Source: Brachyspira catarrhinii
Lineage (GTDB): Bacteria > Spirochaetota > Brachyspiria > Brachyspirales > Brachyspiraceae
Direction of reading: 5' to 3'
DNA: 13,043 bases
NCBI RefSeq assembly: GCF_005518285.1
Contig: NZ_SJDU01000021.1
Coordinates: forward strand, 1-13,043
A program made the position numbers and the translations under genes. The notes under the pieces are model-generated. The model searched no databases. It was not told the origin of the DNA and was given only the letters and a program-made list of their open reading frames with translations. Positions 1-7,498 of this stretch are shown here, piece after piece; position 1 is the first letter of the stretch, and the number at the start of each line of letters is the position of its first letter.

Positions 1-1007
1 TTCCTAAATTTAGGAATTACATCATTAGAATTACATCCACATTGATATTGATCACATATTTCAAATTTAAAATTTAAATTATCATTCAATAAACTACCCA
101 TATTCGCAAATTTAGGACATTGTATAGAACCAGAATAAGTTCCATCAGGATGAATATAAATAAAATTACTTCCTCCAAAACAGTAAAAACCTGAAAAAGA
201 TTTTAATCCATTTCTAATACTTATTGCATAATCTAATTCTAAATTATTTATTATTTTACCATCTTTTATTATATTATATCCATTAATTGGAACACCAGAT
301 AAAAAATTTATTTTTTTGGCTTTACTATTTTCAACTGCTTCTTTCCATCTTGCTTTAGCATTATCTATCCATTGATAATGTCTATCAGTATATCTTTCAT
401 CATTTCTATCAAAAAGAGGGGCTTGCCTCAATTCCATAAACATTATATCAAAATAAAAACTTTTTCTTAACTCTATAAATTCTAACAAAAATTGTTCCAA
501 TAAGTCCTCCTTCTCTGGATGCAACATAAAAGACAATATTAAATAAACATTATATTCATTTGCTAATATAATTATATTAGCAATATGTTCTAATCTACAC
601 TGTTCCAAATGTACAGATATATTAAATAATAATTCTTTATCTTTTATAGATTCAAATAATTTTTTATGATATTCTATAGATTTACTTCCATTACTTACTA
701 TATTCAATGAAATCTTTTTATCTAATTCATTAAAATATTTGAGTAAATCTAAAAAGTTAGGATGTACAGTAGGTTCTCCACCTATTAACAATATATTATA
801 ATAATCTCTCTTTATATCAAAAATTTTGTTTGCTATTTTTTTTAATTCTTCAAAAGAATTAAATTGCGGATTATTCATTCCAGCATTTCCAAAACAATAA
901 CTGCATTTATAATTACAATGTGAAGTTATTTCCCAATTGACTCTCAAAACACTTTTAATATTTAATAAACCATGAGAAATAACATCTTTCATTTCAAAAT
1001 TTTCCAT
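1..1007 (-). CDS. Radical SAM protein with SPASM/Twitch-like C-terminal cysteines (partial at left edge)
   Basis: My own translation from the ATG at 1007 gives 335 residues without a stop, running off base 1. Near the N-terminus is CNYKCSYC (Cys31, Cys35, Cys38), the CxxxCxxC loop that binds the 4Fe-4S cluster and S-adenosylmethionine. The LLIGGEPTVHP motif follows at about 73-82, which in this superfamily lies on the second strand and contacts SAM. The visible C-terminus has spaced cysteines (YCFGG, IQCP, EICD, QCGC) around a 'HPDGTYSG' stretch, as in SPASM or Twitch auxiliary-cluster domains that modify peptides or act as sugar or alcohol dehydrogenases. The start is supported by AAGGAG five bases upstream. 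It lies downstream of the minus-strand ATPase/TOPRIM-like pair, separated by a terminator hairpin. The substrate cannot be told from sequence, and the last part of the gene is missing. Confidence 0.88.
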   Translation of the reverse strand, partial: MENFEMKDVISHGLLNIKSVLRVNWEITSHCNYKCSYCFGNAGMNNPQFNSFEELKKIANKIFDIKRDYYNILLIGGEPTVHPNFLDLLKYFNELDKKISLNIVSNGSKSIEYHKKLFESIKDKELLFNISVHLEQCRLEHIANIIILANEYNVYLILSFMLHPEKEDLLEQFLLEFIELRKSFYFDIMFMELRQAPLFDRNDERYTDRHYQWIDNAKARWKEAVENSKAKKINFLSGVPINGYNIIKDGKIINNLELDYAISIRNGLKSFSGFYCFGGSNFIYIHPDGTYSGSIQCPKFANMGSLLNDNLNFKFEICDQYQCGCNSNDVIPKFR

Positions 1008-1051
1008 TTGTTCTCCTTAAAATATAATTTTATATAAAAAATTTATGCAAC

Positions 1052-1090
1052 AAAAAACCTATGCTGCAATTTTGTATTGCAACATAGGTT
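1052..1090 (-). terminator. Rho-independent terminator between the TOPRIM-like gene and the radical SAM gene
   Basis: The arms at 1056-1070 and 1076-1090 form a 15-bp stem with one mismatch (AACCTATGCTGCAAT against ATTGCAACATAGGTT) and a 5-base loop. Read on the minus strand the stem runs into a run of T (complement of 1052-1057), the classic intrinsic terminator layout. On the plus strand it is also followed by GTAATTTTTT, so it may work weakly both ways, but nothing reads into it from the left on that strand. It ends the defence-like pair and stands just before the radical SAM ribosome site. Confidence 0.8.
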
Positions 1091-1122
1091 GTAATTTTTT
1101 AGATTTAATATTTAATATAAAC

Positions 1123-1627
1123 TTAAGATTTACCCCCCCCCCCGCATAAATTCATATTGATAACTTCTTTATCCAACCAATTAATCAAATTTTCATCGTT
1201 AGTAATATTTTTCACATTTTCTAATAATTGATTTCTATCTATAGCTCCGTAATCAATCAAATCCAAAATCACTTTCTTAAATAAATTAACAAAATGATTC
1301 TCCTCTCTCGCTTCTCTTCTGTCAAAATCTAATGCGTTATAATATAAATAGAAAAAATTCATTGCAAATAATTTTGTTATTTGTTCGTTAAATTCTTTAT
1401 TTACAAAAAGAATTAAAATCTTTAATATCCTTACCGTTTAATATATCTTTTAAACTTGTTATTTGTATAGACGATTTTCCGCTATCTTTTGATATAAATT
1501 CTATTTTTATTCTCAAATTATTTTTTATAAATTTACACATTTGCAATTCCGATTTTCCATGAACGATTACGACAGCTTTTAAATAATGGAAATTTTTTAA
1601 TTTCAATTGTTTATTTTTCTTTGACAT
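1123..1627 (-). pseudogene. Small TOPRIM/RloB-like protein, split by a one-base frameshift and ending in a poly-G tract
   Basis: Two adjacent minus-strand reading frames look like one gene. The first starts at ATG 1627 (AGGA eight bases upstream, overlapping the ATPase end by 17 bases) and reads MSKKNKQ...AVVIVHGKSELQ... before stopping after 76 residues at 1397. The second frame continues ...VNKEFNEQITKLFAMNFFYLYYNALDFDRREAREE... down to 1123. Removing one T from the T5 run (A5 at 1405-1409 on the plus strand) joins them into about 167 residues. The hydrophobic strand followed by HGKSE, and the later LDFDRRE with a DxD pair, resemble the TOPRIM folds of OLD/RloB nucleases that partner AAA ATPases. 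The usual first glutamate appears to be histidine. The gene is either decayed, phase-OFF at the T run, or recoded. Its last codons are the 11-G tract. The fold assignment is an inference. Confidence 0.6.
1133..1143 (-). repeat. Poly-G tract, 11 G on the minus strand, at the 3' end of the TOPRIM-like gene
   Basis: Eleven C on the plus strand. On the minus strand the tract is preceded by TTATGC and followed by TAAATCTTAAG. With 11 G the frame used here reads Cys-Gly4-Lys-Ser-stop. With 12 G it stops at once (TAA). With 10 G it stays open for about 27 further codons, through the loop of the terminator hairpin, and stops at a TAG in its second arm. Length changes therefore alter both the tail and whether ribosomes enter the terminator. 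Confidence 0.9.
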
Positions 1628-2966
1628 ATAAATCATCCTGATTAAATAAATCGCCAAAATCTATATCGTCAATCATTGGTATTCCTCCATATAATCCTTT
1701 TAAATATCTTTTTCTAAAATTAGTGTTTGGATTTTTTCTCTCATATTCCGTAATAGGTATTAATATTTTTTTACCGTTAGAATCAATATTAAATAAATAT
1801 ATATAATCTTTTTTTATTTTGGTTTCCAATAAAGTTGTATTATGAGTGGTAATAATTAATTGCCCTTTAATAAAATTAGCCATGCTTGATATTATATTAT
1901 ATATTAATATGTCATGTATATTACTATCAAACTCGTCTATAGCGGAAACTTTATCTCTATTTAAACTTATTAATAATAATGGAAATAAATTGAGTAATTT
2001 TTGTGTGCCAGCAGATTCTAATGAAAAATCTATATCTTTTATTTGTCCGTATATTTGTTTCTTAAAAAATAATTTATATTTTATTTTATTATCTTTATAT
2101 TCTCTATTATAAAATACTTTCTTTACATCGCTATATAATGTGGTAAAAAAATAGTTTAATATGTTTTCAGTATAATTTAATTTTTTTTCTTCTTTTTTAG
2201 TTTTGGTTATAATTCCCCTATTCATAGGAAATATAAACTTCCTTGCTACATTAATTCTACCCTTTTCTATATTAGATTTTTGTTTAATATGCAAAGATGT
2301 AGATAAGAAATATTCAACTATATTATTTATATCTTTAGGCATATTTTTATTTATATATTTCTTACTTTTATCCATTATTTCAAAAAATATTATAGATAGA
2401 AATGAATGTTTACCCCAAAATTTATCTATTAAATCAGAAATTTCTTTAAAATATTTATTAGAATTAAATAGCGACTTATTTATATATTTTTCTTTATCCG
2501 ATATATCAAAAAATCGAGTTTTATTTTTACTTAAAACATATTCTAACTTTTCTCTGGCAATTCCATTTTCTCTCATTTCTATATAATATTTTCCATATTT
2601 TCCATTTAATTTAAACCCAAATTCTAAAATTATATTTTCTTTTGAATCTATAGTTTTAGCATCGTTAATAATATCTTCTATAGATTTAAAATTATCTTTT
2701 ATTATTTTATTTATAATTAATTTTATATTTCTTTTATCATTTTTGTTATCTGCTTTTTTCCCCATTAATTTATCTATAATTCTTTTATAGACTTTTGTAT
2801 TTAAAGTCTCAAATAAAGTAAAAAAAGCGTTAATAAAATTTGTTTTTCCCGCTCCATTCTCACCGTATATTATAACCATTTTTTTAGGATTATTTTTACT
2901 GTCGGTTAAATCGACTTCAAAATCTACCAATGATTTATAATTTTTTAATTTAACATATGTAAACAT
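1611..2966 (-). CDS. OLD/RloA-like AAA ATPase (AAA_15/AAA_21 type), probable phage-defence component
   Basis: A 451-residue SMC/ABC-like ATPase. The N-terminus MFTYVKLKNYKSLVDFEVDL is the usual opening of RecF/OLD-type ATPases. Walker A is GENGAGKT (35-42). The signature-like ESAGTQKLL is at 317-325, Walker B with its acidic pair is VSAIDEF (340-346), and the H-loop TTHN has His375. Residues 55-300, between Walker A and the signature, are the Lys/Asn-rich helical insertion typical of the family. It ends with the common 'KRYLKGLYGGIP' motif. The start at 2966 has AAGGTG eight bases upstream. It overlaps by 17 bases a small TOPRIM-like gene, which is the layout of two-gene defence systems such as RloA-RloB and PARIS, where the ATPase senses phage and controls a nuclease or toxin partner. 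Which named system this is cannot be decided by eye. Confidence 0.85.
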   Translation of the reverse strand: MFTYVKLKNYKSLVDFEVDLTDSKNNPKKMVIIYGENGAGKTNFINAFFTLFETLNTKVYKRIIDKLMGKKADNKNDKRNIKLIINKIIKDNFKSIEDIINDAKTIDSKENIILEFGFKLNGKYGKYYIEMRENGIAREKLEYVLSKNKTRFFDISDKEKYINKSLFNSNKYFKEISDLIDKFWGKHSFLSIIFFEIMDKSKKYINKNMPKDINNIVEYFLSTSLHIKQKSNIEKGRINVARKFIFPMNRGIITKTKKEEKKLNYTENILNYFFTTLYSDVKKVFYNREYKDNKIKYKLFFKKQIYGQIKDIDFSLESAGTQKLLNLFPLLLISLNRDKVSAIDEFDSNIHDILIYNIISSMANFIKGQLIITTHNTTLLETKIKKDYIYLFNIDSNGKKILIPITEYERKNPNTNFRKRYLKGLYGGIPMIDDIDFGDLFNQDDLYVKEK

Positions 2967-3181
2967 TTTAATTACACCTTTATTTTATTGAATTTTGTTA
3001 TATTTTATAATAAATATCGAAAAAATCAATATAAAATTTTAATTATTTTTAGAAATGATATAAAACATTTTGGAATAAAAGAAAGCGTTAGTTATCTAAA
3101 AAATGTAAGTAATAGTATTGGAGAAAGTTATTATTTGTGAATTATTAAAAGACTCGGAAATAAAAATTAAATTTGTAATAC
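2967..3181. other. Divergent intergenic region with a possible gene remnant
   Basis: This gap lies between the minus-strand ATPase and the plus-strand antitoxin. It probably contains the ATPase promoter: on the minus strand TTGATT is followed about 16 bases later by TATAAA/TAAAAT, a weak match. At 3051-3140 a plus-strand frame reads RNDIKHFGIKESVSYLKNV, continues for ten more residues and ends in TGA. Its composition looks more like coding DNA than the AT-rich sequence on either side, but it has no start or ribosome site. It may be the end of a lost gene, and I do not recognise the family. Confidence 0.35.
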
Positions 3182-3209
3182 TTGACTTTTAATATAAATT
3201 TTGTATAAT
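3182..3209 (+). promoter_or_regulatory. Sigma-70 type promoter of the Panacea toxin-antitoxin pair
   Basis: TTGACT (3182-3187) and a perfect TATAAT (3204-3209) are separated by 16 bases. They lie about 45 bases before the ATG at 3255, in a leader that is otherwise AT-rich. Read directly from sequence; not experimentally supported. Confidence 0.6.
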
Positions 3210-3254
3210 TAAAGTAGATAATAAAAATATTTTAATCTAATTTTGGAGAATAAA

Positions 3255-3797
3255 ATGTTAACTATGTTTGAAAAGGCGGTTTTATTTTTTATAGATAAAA
3301 TCCCGGGAATTGGGGAAGTTAAATTACGCAAAGGATTGTTTTTAATAGATTCTCTCTATTACGCTTTACATAAAAAATCTTTAACGGGAATAAGTTATAT
3401 AAAAGAAAAGCAAGGACCTGTTCCTAATAATAAAGCGCATAAAGAATTGATTTCCGTGTTAAGTAAACCTTATGTTATGCATAAATATAGAAAATACTAC
3501 ATTAACAAAGAATTATTTGACGAAGATTTACAATTTAACGAAAGCGATGAAAAATTATTAATGTCGGTTGTAAATTATATATCCGATAAGTCTGGAAATG
3601 AGTTGTCAAAACTTACTCATGACGATATATATAATAATACGCCTATGAGAAGTAAAATGCCACTTTCAAAAGTTGTGGAATTTAGAATAAACGAAGAGGA
3701 AGACACTAAAGAACCAAGCAATATAAGAGAATTATTTGAACCTATGAAAGATGGACTTTTACAAGATGCAAATTTTTTACACTCGATACGCGGATAA
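3255..3797 (+). CDS. Panacea/DUF4065 (SocA-like) antitoxin
   Basis: About 180 residues. The pattern KLRKGLFLIDSLYYALHKKSLTGISY..KQGPVPN.. is typical of the Panacea (DUF4065, SocA) domain, in which 'KL.KLL...D' and a 'GPVP' turn recur. That domain is known as an antitoxin module found beside many unrelated toxins. The start chosen is the ATG at 3255, because GGAG lies six bases upstream. An in-frame TTG at 3243 would overlap that ribosome site and is unlikely. The 3' end overlaps the next small ORF by about 32 bases in another frame, which implies translational coupling. The acidic C-terminus (INEEEDTKEPSN then IRELFEPM) probably wraps the toxin. Such antitoxins often repress their own promoter, here the one at 3182-3209, but no operator was identified. 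Confidence 0.8.
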   Translation: MLTMFEKAVLFFIDKIPGIGEVKLRKGLFLIDSLYYALHKKSLTGISYIKEKQGPVPNNKAHKELISVLSKPYVMHKYRKYYINKELFDEDLQFNESDEKLLMSVVNYISDKSGNELSKLTHDDIYNNTPMRSKMPLSKVVEFRINEEEDTKEPSNIRELFEPMKDGLLQDANFLHSIRG

Positions 3798-4059
3798 TAG
3801 AAAAAAAGGAATTCTAAACGAATGTAGCTGTTTGGCAAATAATATATCTTCTCTTGAAAAAGCTATAAAAAATAAACCTACTATTGTAAAAAGCGAATTG
3901 GGTTCTATTTTAATTCCAGACAAAAATAAAGAAGTTGATATTCTTTATAGAAGTTATTCGCCCGTTTTAAGTAGTAAGATAGTAATTGGATGCGTATTAT
4001 ATTTATATTTTATAGCGTATGAAGATAATATTTGGATTATAGATGTAATTTTTGAATAA
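3766..4059 (+). CDS. Putative RelE/ParE-like toxin paired with the Panacea antitoxin
   Basis: A 97-residue protein if started at ATG 3766 (MQIFYTRYADNRKK). An upstream in-frame ATG at 3751 adds five residues. I prefer 3766 because its N-terminus matches that of the toxin-like gene at 10335 (MEIIYFPQAEKNK). The two also share SLEKAI..KP.IV.S, then DK.....L(Y/F)RS, and end in (Y)FI...(N)NI.I(I/V)D.I. A first beta strand, a helix and three final strands closing on 'YFIAYEDNIWIIDVIFE' fit the compact RelE/ParE/HigB fold of ribosome-dependent nucleases or gyrase toxins. No family catalytic residues are clear. The overlap with the antitoxin gene and small size fit a type II toxin. The toxin role is an inference from context. 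Confidence 0.55.
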   Translation: MQIFYTRYADNRKKGILNECSCLANNISSLEKAIKNKPTIVKSELGSILIPDKNKEVDILYRSYSPVLSSKIVIGCVLYLYFIAYEDNIWIIDVIFE

Positions 4060-4178
4060 TATAGTTTCTATAAAAACTTTTTAGAAGAATAAAAACTTCT
4101 GAACTTATAAACAAATATTACGGAAATTATATTAATATAGATTAAATTAATAAATACACTTAAGGAGAAAATATAAAA

Positions 4179-5612
4179 ATGAAAATATTTTATTTAAATC
4201 CGTCTTACGGAGAAGATTTTGTAAGGTCGGCAAGATGGGCTGCAAAATCCAGAGGCAGAGTTCAAAGACATCCCGAGCAAGCTTTGATACATATAGCCGT
4301 TCTTGAAAATGCTGGGCATGAATGTAAATTTTTAGACGCCGCCGCAATGAATATGGGAGAAGAGGAAACGGTTAATGAAATAAAAGCTTTTATGCCCGAT
4401 ATTGTCATAATACATACCACTACCCCGAGTATATATAACGATATTAACTACGCTAAAATATCAAAGAAAATATGCAATCCAAAAACAGTATTGGTAGGCG
4501 CTCATGCCTCTGCAGAACCAGAAGATAGTCTACTAAAATCGCAAGGTTCGGTAGATTTTGTAGTTATAGGCGAGCCAGATTATACTTTAAGAGATATTTG
4601 TTCTGGAATGGATACAAATCTTATATTGGGTATTGGGTATATGAAAGACGGAAAATATATTGAAAATGAAAAAAGACCGCCTTTGGATGTAAACGAGCTT
4701 CCTTTTCCTTCTTGGAAACATATAGACCCAAAATTTTATCATGATGCTGGCAAGCTATATCCTTTCTTAACTTTATACACTGGCAGAGGATGTTTTGCCT
4801 TATGCACTTTTTGTAGAGAACCAGCCGTAATGGACGGAAGAAGATTGCGAATAAGAGACGCTAAAAAAGTCGTAGACGAAATGGAATATGATTTATCCCT
4901 CTATCCCGATTTAAGAGAGATAATGTTTGAAACGGATACATTCACCGCGGTCCCTAAACATGTAAAAGAAGTTTGCGAAGAGATAATAAAAAGAGGGTTG
5001 AATAAAAAAATAAAATGGAGTTGTAATGTCCGAACCGATATAGACACTTCCCTACTGCCATTAATGAAAAAAGCGGGATGCCGAATGCTTATGGTAGGTT
5101 TTGAATTTGGAACGAACGAACAATTACAAGCGGTTAAAAAAGGAACTACCATAGAAAAAGCTTCAAAATTCGTTAAAGAGGCTAAAAGATTAGGCTTCAC
5201 TATTCATGGTTGTTTTATGATAGGCGCTCCTAACGAAACTCCAAAATCCGCTCAAGCTACCATAGATTTTGCAAAAAGTCTGCCTTTGGATACTATACAA
5301 GTTTCGGGTATAGCAGTATATCCTGGAACCGAATTATACAAATGGGCTAAAGAAAATAACTATATAAAAGCAAAAGACTGGACCGATTGGGTTGACGAAA
5401 ATCATGAACAGGTTACGCTTCTTTCTTATCCGCAAATGTCGAAAGAACAAATTGATTTTTATATAGATAAGGGATTAAAAGAATTTTATATGCGTCCTTC
5501 TCAAATGTTTAGGATGTTTTTTAATATAAGAAGTTTTGACGATATAATTAGAAAATTATACGGTTTTAGAAGTTTCCTCGATTATTTTTCAAAGAACAAA
5601 AGGAAAGCGTAA
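4179..5612 (+). CDS. Cobalamin-binding-domain radical SAM enzyme (HpnR/BchE-like class)
   Basis: A 477-residue protein. Residues 1-150 form a Rossmann-like B12-binding type domain (MKIFYLNPSYGEDF..., then PDIVIIHTTTPS, TVLVGAHASAEPE and VDFVVIGEPDYTL), though the DxHxxG cobalt-ligand motif is not visible, as is common in this class. The radical SAM core follows, with GRGCFALCTFC giving Cys205, Cys209 and Cys212. Later family signatures are FETDTFT (250-256), the RTDI/LMKKAGCRMLMVGFEFG block (about 285-311) and 'HGCFMIGAPNET' (343-354). Members methylate unactivated carbons or phosphinates or rearrange sugars. Here the following glycosyltransferase and methyltransferases suggest modification of a glycan or lipid. 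The start has AAGGAG 11 bases upstream. The stop overlaps the next start as TAATG, so the two are coupled. The reaction is not predictable by eye. Confidence 0.88.
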   Translation: MKIFYLNPSYGEDFVRSARWAAKSRGRVQRHPEQALIHIAVLENAGHECKFLDAAAMNMGEEETVNEIKAFMPDIVIIHTTTPSIYNDINYAKISKKICNPKTVLVGAHASAEPEDSLLKSQGSVDFVVIGEPDYTLRDICSGMDTNLILGIGYMKDGKYIENEKRPPLDVNELPFPSWKHIDPKFYHDAGKLYPFLTLYTGRGCFALCTFCREPAVMDGRRLRIRDAKKVVDEMEYDLSLYPDLREIMFETDTFTAVPKHVKEVCEEIIKRGLNKKIKWSCNVRTDIDTSLLPLMKKAGCRMLMVGFEFGTNEQLQAVKKGTTIEKASKFVKEAKRLGFTIHGCFMIGAPNETPKSAQATIDFAKSLPLDTIQVSGIAVYPGTELYKWAKENNYIKAKDWTDWVDENHEQVTLLSYPQMSKEQIDFYIDKGLKEFYMRPSQMFRMFFNIRSFDDIIRKLYGFRSFLDYFSKNKRKA

Positions 5613-6643
5613 TGATAACCGTAGGCGTAACAACTTATAATATCGATAAATATTTATCCGAATTCTTCGATAGTTTATTTAATCAAAGTTTTAAAGATTT
5701 TGAAGTTATAGTAGTCGATGATAATTCGAGCGACAATACTTTAAATATAATAAAAGATTATAAGCAAAAGTATTCGGATAAATTTAAATATTTGCAAACG
5801 GATAAAAATTTAGGCTCTCCCGCTTATACAAGAAATAAAATATTGGATTCTTTTACAATTAACGGGGACTATATTATCTTTTTAGACGGAGACGATATAT
5901 TGGAATATAATTTCTTGGAAAAACTTTTTGATAATGTTAAATCAAATAATTCGGATATAGCCGTATGCGGATTTGAAAGATTTGACGATGAAACTGGAAA
6001 AGTATATTCAAAAGAGATGATAAATTTTAAATATAAATTTTTAGAAAGCAAAGATTTTGACGATTCTTTATGTTTTATTAACGCATCTCTGTGGAATAAA
6101 TTAATAAGATACGAATGCATTAAAAATATAAGATTTAAATATGTTAGAGGTCCCGAAGATTCTCTTTTTATGATAGAAGCCTATCAGAATATAAATAAAA
6201 TAAGTTTTGTAAACGATATTCTTATACATTATAGAGTTAGATATAATTCCGTGGTAAACGCTTCTTTAGAAACTGTTTATAAATACTCGGAGTATTTAAG
6301 AGAAGAAAAAGAACTTTATAAAAAATTAAATAATTTGGATTTTGATATATTGGTTTTATTTGTTTTTATACATTTTGGAATATCTCTTTGCTACAGGTTA
6401 TTTTTAGATGGAAAAACGGATATGAATAAGCATCTTTTATGGACAAGAAAATATCTTGACGATGAATTTCCTCAATGGAAAGATTTAAAATATCTTCGTT
6501 TGTTTTATTGTCTGAAAAATCATGGTATAAAAGGTTTAGGACTTTCTATTTGCCATTTTCTTTATAAAATCAATATGTTTAAATATTTTTTAATGAGTTA
6601 TAGTTTTGTAATAAGAACTTTTAAGGTCGATATAAAATGGTAA
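5612..6643 (+). CDS. Family 2 glycosyltransferase (GT-A fold)
   Basis: A 343-residue protein beginning MITVGVTTYNIDKYL, the standard opening strand of GT2 enzymes. VVDDNSSDNT (34-43) binds the nucleotide. The DxD-type metal site is FLDGDD (90-95), and RGPEDSLF (179-186, Glu182/Asp183) is the acceptor-side acidic motif. The C-terminal third is basic and aromatic (LYKINMFKYFLMSYSFVIR) and probably docks on the membrane, as in enzymes that build O-antigen-like or lipid-linked glycans. It starts inside the stop codon of the radical SAM gene (TAATG), so it is translationally coupled, and is followed after 31 bases by the first methyltransferase with its own TAGGAG site. Sugar donor and acceptor are unknown. 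No homopolymer switch is present in this gene. Confidence 0.9.
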   Translation: MITVGVTTYNIDKYLSEFFDSLFNQSFKDFEVIVVDDNSSDNTLNIIKDYKQKYSDKFKYLQTDKNLGSPAYTRNKILDSFTINGDYIIFLDGDDILEYNFLEKLFDNVKSNNSDIAVCGFERFDDETGKVYSKEMINFKYKFLESKDFDDSLCFINASLWNKLIRYECIKNIRFKYVRGPEDSLFMIEAYQNINKISFVNDILIHYRVRYNSVVNASLETVYKYSEYLREEKELYKKLNNLDFDILVLFVFIHFGISLCYRLFLDGKTDMNKHLLWTRKYLDDEFPQWKDLKYLRLFYCLKNHGIKGLGLSICHFLYKINMFKYFLMSYSFVIRTFKVDIKW

Positions 6644-6674
6644 TTTATATTTTTATATTTTAGGAGAAAATCAT

Positions 6675-7498
6675 ATGAACGAAAAATACGATAAAAATTT
6701 TTATGAAAACCTTTACACTAAAAAAGATAATAAAGGCAATAAAGATAATTATAAGGGTTTTAACGACTATTATAAATACGGAGTAGGCAGAAGATGGGTA
6801 AGAAGCCTTATAATAAAAGCTTTTAAAAATATAAATAAAGAAAATATTAAAACCGTAATCGATATAGGTTGCGGAGAGGGAACTCACACGGCGTTTCTTT
6901 CAAATTTGCTTGAAAATGCAAAAGTTTACGGAGTCGATTTATCGGATGAAGCTATAAAATGGGCAAGACAACAATACAGCGATATAAAGAATCTAAACTT
7001 TTCACAGACTAATTTTAACGACATTACTATAAATAGTAAGGGGGGGGGTATGATTTGGTAAGTTCTTTTGATGTTTTGGAACATATTGAGGATTGGAAGG
7101 AGTTTTTAACAAATATGCTTAAACTTTCAAATAAATATATACTGCTTACTTTTCCAACTGGAAAAATGCCCGAATATGAAAAATTATACGGACATTTGAG
7201 GAACTTTAAAAGAGGAGAAGTAGAAACATTTTTATCTGAAAACGGATTTAAAAAAGTAAAGACTTTTTATGCGGGCTTCCCTTTTTATTCGCCTCTCGGA
7301 AGATGGTATTTGGGCTTGGGAAGTAATTTTAATAATTACGAAGAAAATAACGGCTCATTAACAAACGGCGCTTTTACTATAAAACAAAAGATTTTTCATA
7401 CATTCTTATTTATACTATTTAGATATTTTTGTTTTCAACATATCGGCGATAGATTTTTAGGATTATTTGAAAAGGAGTTTATAAATGCAGGAAAATAA
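6675..7498 (+). CDS. MT1: class I SAM methyltransferase, phase-variable and currently OFF (9-G tract)
   Basis: Two overlapping frames make one gene. The first encodes MNEKYDKNFYENL... with motif I VIDIGCGEGTHT (61-72) and the acidic motif VYGVDLS (84-90), then enters a 9-G tract after codon 121 and stops at 7061 (Lys-Gly3-Met-Ile-Trp-stop). The other frame continues from 7049 as YDLVSSFDVLEHIEDW, then LLTFPTGKMPEYEK and the family's ...GHLRNFKRGEVETFL...FYAGFPFYSPLG... tail. Seven or ten G would join them into 273 or 274 residues, the usual length here. The tract lies in the variable linker before the 'YDxVS' strand, where the paralogs differ in length. TAGGAG precedes the start and the 3' end overlaps MT2 by 14 bases. 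It probably methylates a sugar or small substrate linked to the adjacent glycan genes; the exact substrate is unknown. Confidence 0.88.
7040..7048 (+). repeat. Poly-G tract (9 G) inside MT1, OFF state
   Basis: Nine G, preceded by ATTACTATAAATAGTAA and followed by TATGATTTGG. Reading frame arithmetic: 7 or 10 G gives an open methyltransferase; 9 G as here gives a truncated product of 128 residues that has the SAM-binding half only; 8 or 11 G gives the third frame. This is a typical slipped-strand contingency switch. Confidence 0.92.

Noticed and set aside
1133..1143. Tract lengths treated as sequencing errors
   Set aside because: Errors of one base in G runs are possible, so each ON/OFF state is provisional. 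But five tracts with related flanks and frame-restoring alternatives are better explained as real contingency loci.
1846..2586. Two plus-strand open frames (1846-2112 and 2203-2586) opposite the ATPase gene
   Set aside because: They lie wholly antisense to a gene with clear ATPase motifs, have no ribosome sites, and their Leu/Ile/Ser-rich composition is what the complement of Lys/Asn-rich codons gives.
3243..3254. TTG start of the Panacea gene at 3243
   Set aside because: GGAG at 3245-3248 serves the ATG at 3255; the TTG would overlap the ribosome site.
4060..4178. Terminator or promoter between the first toxin and the radical SAM operon
   Set aside because: Only a short imperfect hairpin (TTTAGAAG with CTTCTGAA) without a T run, and no convincing -35/-10 pair, could be found.
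7055..7498. Separate gene starting at the TTG at 7055
   Set aside because: It begins in the middle of a methyltransferase strand (YDLVSSFDVLEHIEDW), has no ribosome site, and is the second half of MT1 put out of frame by the tract.
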